Notes under the pieces: generated by a model
What the model was told of the DNA's origin: nothing
Databases searched by the model: none
Seen by the model: the letters and a program-made list of their open reading frames with translations, nothing else
Source of the DNA: JAFGSI01 sp041287425
Lineage (GTDB): Bacteria > Chloroflexota > Anaerolineae > Anaerolineales > Villigracilaceae
Direction of reading: 5' to 3'
Length of the DNA stretch: 64,000 nt
Assembly: GCA_041287425.1 (NCBI GenBank)
Contig: JBEULG010000013.1
Location: 42,239 to 106,238, forward strand
Shown here: positions 57,957-64,000 of the stretch, one piece after another
Layout of the letters: every line of letters starts with the position of its first letter
Position numbering within the stretch: the stretch's first letter is position 1
Made by a program: the position numbers and the translations under genes

Positions 57957-58625
57957 ATGTGCGGACGTTTTGCCCTCAGCCTGGATGCGGCCGAACTGGC
58001 GGAGGCTTTTCCCGAATACGCCTTCCCGCCGGGGATTGCGCCGCGTTTCAACATCGCCCCCAGCCAGCCGATTCTGGCGCTGCCCAACGACAACCGCCGG
58101 CAGGCCGATTTCTTCGTTTGGGGGCTGATTCCCTCGTGGGCCAAAGACCCTTCGATTGGAAGCCGCCTCATCAACGCCCGGGCCGAGACTCTGGCCGAGA
58201 AACCGGCCTTTCGGGCCGCCTACAAGTACCGCCGCTGCTTGATTTTCGCCAACGCTTTCTTCGAGTGGCAGGCCCAGCCGGGGACCAAAGTCAAGGTTCC
58301 CTACCTCATCCGCCTGAAGAGCGGGGCGCCGTTCGCCTTCGCCGGGTTGTGGGAGGTCTGGCAGTCGGCAGACGGGTCCGAGGTCCGTTCGGCGGCCATC
58401 ATCACCACCGCCCCGAACGAACTGATCGCCCGCCTCCACGAGCGCATGCCCGTCATCTTGCCGGAATCTGCCTATGCGCAATGGGTGGATCCCGCCCCTC
58501 AGCCGGCCTCCGCCCTCCAGCCGCTGCTGGCCCCCTATCCCGCCGAGGAAATGACTGCCTGGCCCATCTCCACCCAGGTCAACGACCCCGCCAACGACCA
58601 TCCCGACCTCCTTCGCCCTGCCTGA
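57957..58625 (+). CDS. SRAP-family (YedK/HMCES) abasic-site protein
   Basis: A 222-residue protein starting MCGRF, whose Cys2 forms a stable bond with abasic sites in single-stranded DNA, so protecting replication forks. Other conserved blocks are FNIAPSQPI, LINARAETLAEKPAF, FFEWQ and RLHERMPVIL. It lies 25 bases after selB. Confidence 0.94.
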   Translation: MCGRFALSLDAAELAEAFPEYAFPPGIAPRFNIAPSQPILALPNDNRRQADFFVWGLIPSWAKDPSIGSRLINARAETLAEKPAFRAAYKYRRCLIFANAFFEWQAQPGTKVKVPYLIRLKSGAPFAFAGLWEVWQSADGSEVRSAAIITTAPNELIARLHERMPVILPESAYAQWVDPAPQPASALQPLLAPYPAEEMTAWPISTQVNDPANDHPDLLRPA

Positions 58626-58632
58626 AACCGCC

Positions 58633-59892
58633 GTGACCTTCAAAGAACGTTTCCCTGCCCTGGCCTCGCGCGATTTTCTCATCTTCTGGGTCGGTCAGTT
58701 CGTCTCGCTGATCGGCACCTGGATGCAGAACACCACCCTGCCCTACCTGGCCTACCGCATCAGCGGCCGCCCGCTGGACCTGGGCTTGATCGGCTTCGCC
58801 GCCACCCTCCCGACCCTGCTGCTGGCGCTGCCCGGCGGCGTGATTGTCGAACGCCTGGACAAGCGCAAAGCAGTCATCGCCTTGCAATCGGTCATGATGC
58901 TGCAGGCTTTCACGCTGGCCGCCCTGGCTCTCAGCGGGCTGATTCAAATCTGGCACATGTTCCTGCTGGCCCTGCTGCTGGGAACGGCCAACGCGGTCGA
59001 GATTACCGCCCGCCAGGCGATGCTGGTCGAACTGGTCGGCAAGCCGGCCCTGCCCAACGCGATTGCGCTGCAGGCCACCATCTTCAATACGGCGCGCGTG
59101 CTGGGGCCGTCCATGTCGGCGGTGGTTCTGCTCCTGGCGCAGAACAACGGCGAGGGCTGGGCTTTTTTCATCAACGGGCTCAGTTTCCTGTTCGTCATCG
59201 TGGGGCTGCTGTTCGTCCGCACCCCCTACAAGGCGGCCGCTGCCAGGCCGAGGGGCGGGAACGGCAGTTTGCTGGCCGAGTTCAAAGAGGGGCAGCGCTA
59301 TATCCGCGGCAACACGACCGTGCTGGCCATCATCCTGGCGGCCACGATGGTCGGCTTCTTCGGCTTTCCCTTTGGGCAGCAAATTCCGGCCATCGCCCGC
59401 GACGTGTTGGCCGTGGCCGCAGACAGTGAGATGCTGGTCAAGGCCCGCACCAGCGCCCTGTATCTGGCGCAGGGCATCGGCGCCCTGGCCGCTTCGATTT
59501 ACATCTCGGCCAACAGCAATCTCAAACGAAAAGGGCTGCTGCTCGCCATCGGGCAATTCGTCTTCGTCGCCATGTTGAGCGGGGTGGCTTTCGTCCGGCA
59601 ATTGCCGCTCGCCCTGGGGCTGATTCTGGTGCTGGGATGGGCGATGGTCACCCAGATGGCCATGATGAACACCCTCATCCAACTGGAGGTGCCAGACGCC
59701 CTGCGCGGGCGGGTCTTCAGCACCTATTTATGGGCGCTGCAAGGCGTGGCGCCTTTCGGGAGTCTGTTCGTCGGCTGGCTGGCGCAGCAGCACGGCGTGC
59801 CGGGGGCGGCCCTCGTCTGCGGGTGCATTTGCCTGGCCGGGCTTACGCTGCTGCAAGTGGCATTCCCCTCCATTCGTCAGAAAGTCTCCTAA
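58633..59892 (+). CDS. MFS transporter (EntS/MFS_3 type)
   Basis: A 419-residue protein with 12 helices. It begins FPALASRDFLIFWVGQFVSLIGTWMQ (quoted in part as FLIFWVGQFVSLIG), shows ALPGGVIVERLDKRKAVI (loop 2-3 motif) and ANAVEITARQAMLVELV, which are typical of the enterobactin-exporter-like group. The substrate is unknown. It uses a GTG start 7 bases after the SRAP gene, so the two are coupled. Confidence 0.88.
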   Translation: MTFKERFPALASRDFLIFWVGQFVSLIGTWMQNTTLPYLAYRISGRPLDLGLIGFAATLPTLLLALPGGVIVERLDKRKAVIALQSVMMLQAFTLAALALSGLIQIWHMFLLALLLGTANAVEITARQAMLVELVGKPALPNAIALQATIFNTARVLGPSMSAVVLLLAQNNGEGWAFFINGLSFLFVIVGLLFVRTPYKAAAARPRGGNGSLLAEFKEGQRYIRGNTTVLAIILAATMVGFFGFPFGQQIPAIARDVLAVAADSEMLVKARTSALYLAQGIGALAASIYISANSNLKRKGLLLAIGQFVFVAMLSGVAFVRQLPLALGLILVLGWAMVTQMAMMNTLIQLEVPDALRGRVFSTYLWALQGVAPFGSLFVGWLAQQHGVPGAALVCGCICLAGLTLLQVAFPSIRQKVS

Positions 59893-59911
59893 TCCTATCC
59901 TAATTCTTCGC

Positions 59912-59940
59912 TTGACGCTCCCCAGAGGGCATGTTATCAT
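59912..59940 (+). promoter_or_regulatory. Promoter of the second M23 gene, possibly leaderless
   Basis: TTGACG (59912-59917), 17-base spacer, TATCAT (59935-59940) preceded by TGT. The predicted start of transcription is at about 59947-59948, on the ATG. Confidence 0.55.
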
Positions 59941-59947
59941 GCCAACG

Positions 59948-61153
59948 ATGAACGAGAACCTCAGCGGGGTCAACGGGCAGGTGACCGGCAGCGAAATGGG
60001 CGATTTCGATGCCGGGCCGTCCCATTCCCCCGGCCGTCTGACTCAGTGGATAGAAAACCTGACCCGCCTCGGGCTGGGTGAAATGTTGACGCGCCTGGGG
60101 GCAAGCGTCGGGACCCTGGTTCTGGTTGTGGCCATCGTCCTGCTGCTGCGGAGTTTCTACGACGAGGCCGCCTTGGGCCGCGAGGCGGTCGCGGCGGCAG
60201 AATCGGCCGTCGAGGTGCCGCCGGTGTCGCTGGAGGCCGTTCCGGTGCTGCGCCCGGCAGAACCGGCGGGAATCGCCAGGAGCGCCGAACTGCACACCAA
60301 CATCCCCACCCGGCCGCGCCTGGAAGTCATCACCTACACCGTGCAGCCCGGCGATACCGTCTTTGGAATTGCCGAGCAATTCAACCTCAACCCCAAAACG
60401 ATTTTGTGGGGCAACCCTTATACGCTGCGCGACGATCCGCACCGGCTGACGGTCGGGATGGAGTTGAACATCCTGCCGGTAGACGGCGTGTACTATGAGT
60501 GGCAAGGCACCGAATCGTTGAACACGGTGGCGGCGTTCTTCAACGTCGACCCGGAGGTGATTGTCAACTTTCCGGGCAATCATCTCGACCCGGAGGCGAT
60601 TGGCGATTACGACCGCCCCAACATCGAGCCGGGGACCTGGCTGGTCGTGCCGGGCGGTTCGCGTCTGTTTACCTCGTGGAGCGCGCCGATAGGGGTGACG
60701 CGCAGCAATCCGGCGGTGGCGCGCGTGATGGGCGCCGGGGCCTGCGGGCCGGTCTCTGGGGGGGCGGTCGGTTACGGGACCTTCATCTGGCCGACGCGCG
60801 CCCATTACCTTTCGGGCTACGATTACTCGCCCGACACCAATCATTACGGCATCGACATCCACGGCACGCTCAACGAGGCCGTTTACGCCGCCGATGCCGG
60901 TGTCATCGTCTACGCCGGCTGGAACGATTATGGGTACGGCAATCTGGTGTTAATTGACCACGGCAACGGCTGGCAGACGCTCTACGCCCACCTCAACGGA
61001 ATCAACGTCGTGTGCGGACAAAGCGTCGGCCAGGGCGAGGTCATCGGCTCCTTGGGCTCGACCGGCAACTCGTCTGGCCCGCACCTGCACTTCGAAATCA
61101 TGTCCTCGCAGTACGGCAAGGTCAACCCGTGGAACTTCCTGCCGCCGCCGTGA
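59948..61153 (+). CDS. LysM / M23 metallopeptidase, membrane-anchored (paralogue)
   Basis: A 401-residue protein with an N-terminal helix (about 50-68), a LysM module (YTVQPGDTVFGIAEQFNL), a second LysM-like module (YEWQGTESLNTVAAFFNV) and an M23 domain with zinc ligands HYGIDIHGTLNE and HLHFEIMSSQ. It shares phrases such as PVDGVYYEWQ and VNPWNFLPPP with the gene at 1849-2913, so the two are paralogues of envelope remodelling. The start at 59948 is chosen from the promoter position; ATG 59939 and TTG 59912 are in frame but overlap promoter elements. Confidence 0.88.
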   Translation: MNENLSGVNGQVTGSEMGDFDAGPSHSPGRLTQWIENLTRLGLGEMLTRLGASVGTLVLVVAIVLLLRSFYDEAALGREAVAAAESAVEVPPVSLEAVPVLRPAEPAGIARSAELHTNIPTRPRLEVITYTVQPGDTVFGIAEQFNLNPKTILWGNPYTLRDDPHRLTVGMELNILPVDGVYYEWQGTESLNTVAAFFNVDPEVIVNFPGNHLDPEAIGDYDRPNIEPGTWLVVPGGSRLFTSWSAPIGVTRSNPAVARVMGAGACGPVSGGAVGYGTFIWPTRAHYLSGYDYSPDTNHYGIDIHGTLNEAVYAADAGVIVYAGWNDYGYGNLVLIDHGNGWQTLYAHLNGINVVCGQSVGQGEVIGSLGSTGNSSGPHLHFEIMSSQYGKVNPWNFLPPP

Positions 61154-61156
61154 AAC

Positions 61157-61185
61157 TTGTCAAACCGGACAACCTGGGCTATAAT
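61157..61185 (+). promoter_or_regulatory. tRNA-Val promoter
   Basis: TTGTCA (61157-61162), 17-base spacer, TATAAT (61180-61185), 17 bases before the tRNA. Confidence 0.75.
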
Positions 61186-61202
61186 CCCGTCGCCTCAATA
61201 GA

Positions 61203-61276
61203 GGGCGCGTAGCTCAGTTGGTCAGAGCGCATCACTCACATTGATGAGGTCGGGGGTTCGAGCCCCTCCGCGCCCA
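61203..61276 (+). tRNA. tRNA-Val (CAC)
   Basis: A 74-base cloverleaf: acceptor GGGCGCG/CGCGCCC, D-arm GCTC...GAGC, anticodon stem CATCA/TGATG with loop CTCACAT (anticodon CAC, reading GUG), variable loop AGGTC and T-loop TTCGAGC. CCA is not encoded. It is flanked by its own promoter and terminator. Confidence 0.95.
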
Positions 61277-61278
61277 CA

Positions 61279-61306
61279 GACCGCTCGCAGGAGCGGTCTT
61301 TTTTTT
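61279..61306 (+). terminator. tRNA-Val terminator
   Basis: GACCGCTC-GCAG-GAGCGGTC followed by eight T. Confidence 0.92.
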
Positions 61307-61320
61307 ATTTAAGAACTGCA

Positions 61321-61378
61321 GCATCGAATGACACGAATTCGCCGAATTTTCTTCGGGAAATTTGTGAACATTCGATGC
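61321..61378. repeat. 10-bp inverted repeat between tRNA-Val and the CRISPR array
   Basis: GCATCGAATG (61321-61330) and CATTCGATGC (61369-61378) flank 38 AT-rich bases, near the trailer end of the array. Nothing else is seen in 61307-61427. Confidence 0.5.
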
Positions 61379-61427
61379 AAAAAAACGAGAGCCTGCTATT
61401 ACGGAGAATGTTTAATTTCCGGCGGCT

Positions 61428-61522
61428 CATTCAATTCCTCAATCGGGGCAAAGGACGTTTAGACGTGCGAAGTGTCACGTGCAAAGTTTCAAGCCCTTAA
61501 TCGGGGCAAAGGACGCTCAAAT
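61428..61522 (-). repeat. Two degenerate CRISPR repeats at the trailer end
   Basis: Windows 61428-61464 and 61486-61522 match the 37-nt repeat with 7 and 8 mismatches. Both share three changes (A21G, G28A, G29C). They are 21 bases apart, and the second stands 35 bases, a normal spacer length, before the first intact repeat. Decay at this end fits a leader-distal position. Confidence 0.75.
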
Positions 61523-61557
61523 GCCCAACGCCTGACGTTTGACGTCCAACGCCTCAC

Positions 61558-64000
61558 GTTTCAATCCCTCAATCGGGACAAAGGGGGTTCAGACTTCCCT
61601 GTTTTCTGATGTTGTTCCAGAGGACGTTGGGGTTTCAATCCCTCAATCGGGACAAAGGGGGTTCAGACCACTCGTAGGCATCGGCATCGTACTTCGCATC
61701 GATGTTTCAATCCCTCAATCGGGACAAAGGGGGTTCAGACTTCCAGATGTCTGCCTCCTCCCATGATGTTATCCAGTTTCAATCCCTCAATCGGGACAAA
61801 GGGGGTTCAGACCTGGAAATCGGGCGGGTTTGTCCCCAGGCGCGCAAGTTTCAATCCCTCAATCGGGACAAAGGGGGTTCAGACTCATAGTAAGCCGATG
61901 GAGACAGCATACATCAAAGTTTCAATCCCTCAATCGGGACAAAGGGGGTTCAGACTTGGAGGTGGCCGAGCGGCTAGACGCCCTGGTTGTGGTTTCAATC
62001 CCTCAATCGGGACAAAGGGGGTTCAGACATGCCGCCGGAGGTATGAACACGGCAGAATTGACCGTTTCAATCCCTCAATCGGGACAAAGGGGGTTCAGAC
62101 TTGCTCCTACGTCAACGCCGGTGATTGCTTTCGTGTCGTTTCAATCCCTCAATCGGGACAAAGGGGGTTCAGACCGGTCCACCAGCGGCTCAATAGTTTG
62201 GTACAGCGACCTGTTTCAATCCCTCAATCGGGACAAAGGGGGTTCAGACTCGGCGTCTAGGGGATCACGTGCCCCGTTGACGCTGTTTCAATCCCTCAAT
62301 CGGGACAAAGGGGGTTCAGACCGGTCGGCCTGGCAGGGCTTCGAGAGCGGCGGCGGGTTTCAATCCCTCAATCGGGACAAAGGGGGTTCAGACCACGCAA
62401 CGACAGCGACAGCGGCGGCGAAAAAGCGGTTTCAATCCCTCAATCGGGACAAAGGGGGTTCAGACAGTAGGCGTGATGGAGGCCACCGCGTCGCGCAGGG
62501 CGTTTCAATCCCTCAATCGGGACAAAGGGGGTTCAGACTGAGGGGCGGCAAGGCTGGCAGGATTGCCACCAGGTGTTTCAATCCCTCAATCGGGACAAAG
62601 GGGGTTCAGACTACGGCTACTCCACGTTATCGCTCATCCCTGCGAGGGTTTCAATCCCTCAATCGGGACAAAGGGGGTTCAGACAAAAATGATACCCTCC
62701 GAATTTCCCATGCCCCTGATGGTTTCAATCCCTCAATCGGGACAAAGGGGGTTCAGACTCCTAGATAAAATGCAGGCAGAAATAAATCGTTTAGAGTTTC
62801 AATCCCTCAATCGGGACAAAGGGGGTTCAGACGGCAGGAATGCCTCGGTTTTGAAGAGCCAAAGCAATGTTTCAATCCCTCAATCGGGACAAAGGGGGTT
62901 CAGACAATCCAAATCTTGTAGTCTCCGCTGTCCGACACAGGTTTCAATCCCTCAATCGGGACAAAGGGGGTTCAGACTATAATGTCTATGCTTGGTCTCA
63001 ATCCCGTGCGGTTAGGTTTCAATCCCTCAATCGGGACAAAGGGGGTTCAGACAATGAGAAGGATTATTACTCGTTCACAATTGTACAGTTTCAATCCCTC
63101 AATCGGGACAAAGGGGGTTCAGACTCATGTCGTTCTTGACAATAATCCGTCTCCTGATGGTTTCAATCCCTCAATCGGGACAAAGGGGGTTCAGACCGGC
63201 ACGTGGTCATCTGCGGCCAAGATCATCGGCCAGTTTCAATCCCTCAATCGGGACAAAGGGGGTTCAGACCCCATGACTCGGCGGTTTCGTAGAGCGTCTC
63301 TGGAAGTTTCAATCCCTCAATCGGGACAAAGGGGGTTCAGACTTGTCTCTCCATCGCCCGATAACCGCCGGGCGTGCGGTTTCAATCCCTCAATCGGGAC
63401 AAAGGGGGTTCAGACCGAACACGCCGATACAGAAACATCGCGAGACCAATGTTTCAATCCCTCAATCGGGACAAAGGGGGTTCAGACTCATCTGGTCCGA
63501 GGTCATGTCGGTCGGATGGATGTTTCAATCCCTCAATCGGGACAAAGGGGGTTCAGACTGTTGCCGTTTTTGCGACTAGGGCCCTTGACGCCATGTTTCA
63601 ATCCCTCAATCGGGACAAAGGGGGTTCAGACTAAAAAAGATTGAGAGCGCCGCCCAGGAAGAGGGACGTTTCAATCCCTCAATCGGGACAAAGGGGGTTC
63701 AGACGCGGGTTGGTGGCATTTTTGCGGGAGCGAGGGCGGCAGTTTCAATCCCTCAATCGGGACAAAGGGGGTTCAGACGCAAGCGGCGCCCGCAACGCAA
63801 GCGGCGCACGCAGCGTTTCAATCCCTCAATCGGGACAAAGGGGGTTCAGACGCAGAGCGGCTGGCGGCGTCCTCACCCACCTCCTCGGTTTCAATCCCTC
63901 AATCGGGACAAAGGGGGTTCAGACGCGCCGAGGACGAAGAGGCGCTTGTCGCCGAATTGTTTCAATCCCTCAATCGGGACAAAGGGGGTTCAGACGTGCG
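61558..64000 (-). CRISPR. CRISPR array, 34 complete repeats, truncated by the window end
   Basis: Thirty-four identical 37-nt repeats (first 61558-61594, last 63959-63995) begin GTTTCAATCCC and end GGTTCAGAC. Thirty-three complete spacers of 34-38 bases lie between them. Read on the minus strand, the repeat ends in ATTGAAAC, the usual 8-nt crRNA 5' handle of many type I and III systems, so the array is probably transcribed right to left. This agrees with decayed repeats on the left. No cas gene is in the window; type cannot be decided from repeats alone. Confidence 0.97.

Noticed and set aside
61539..63644. Repetitive open frames with SIPQSGQRGF or FNPSIGTKGVQT units
   Set aside because: They are translations of the CRISPR repeats, not proteins.
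61558..64000. Assigning the CRISPR subtype
   Set aside because: The ATTGAAAC handle occurs in several type I and III systems and no cas gene is in the window.

Overview
The window most likely comes from a thermophilic or thermotolerant member of the Chloroflexota (Anaerolineae-like). This is inference: the DNA is GC-rich, a transaldolase-phosphoglucose isomerase fusion is present, Tad-pilus inner-membrane genes occur without an outer-membrane secretin, and a TtuA/TtuB-type tRNA 2-thiolation pair typical of thermophiles is present. Gene density is high and many promoters have an extended -10 of the form TGnTATAAT.

Layout. 0-4.4 kb: the end of gyrA, then a minus-strand block of rho, a LysM/M23 peptidase, birA and a small membrane protein. 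4.5-7.3 kb: a YacL-like PIN/TRAM membrane protein and a GH36 alpha-galactosidase. 7.4-11.2 kb: pentose/hexose phosphate enzymes (tal-pgi fusion, rpiB). 11.3-12.8 kb: a small membrane protein and a coiled-coil zinc-ribbon protein. 12.9-19.4 kb: a minus-strand redox cluster of an ArsR-type regulator, an octaheme cytochrome, a heptaheme cytochrome c/cytochrome b fusion and two YeeE/YedE half-transporters, one carrying a rhodanese-like domain without its cysteine. This looks like a sulfur-oxyanion respiration system. 19.5-24.1 kb: DUF429, a TlpA-like thioredoxin, an Lgt-like protein, folB, folE, hpf, comF. 24.1-31.9 kb: a Tad pilus operon headed by a NarL-type two-component pair. 31.9-37.8 kb: four membrane glycosyltransferase-like proteins in one overlapping operon. 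38.0-40.25 kb: a lower-GC island with a LuxR response regulator, a 13-cysteine secreted protein and a lipoprotein.

40.25-45.8 kb: aspS-asnS, preceded by a leader peptide rich in Asn and Asp codons inside mutually exclusive hairpins (a candidate ribosome-mediated attenuator, the best finding here), then a probable 6S RNA and glnA with a structured terminator-containing leader. 46-51.2 kb: an EamA transporter, YhhQ, a nitrilase-family hydrolase, TtuA/TtuB, PlsC and a lipid kinase. 51.2-54.8 kb: an orphan trio of complex-I-like membrane proteins. 54.8-61.3 kb: a coiled-coil protein, selB, a SRAP peptidase, an MFS transporter, a second LysM/M23 protein and tRNA-Val. 61.4-64 kb: a CRISPR array of 34 complete 37-nt repeats running off the window, with two decayed repeats at its left end. 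Repeat orientation implies transcription right to left, so the leader and any cas genes should lie beyond position 64000.
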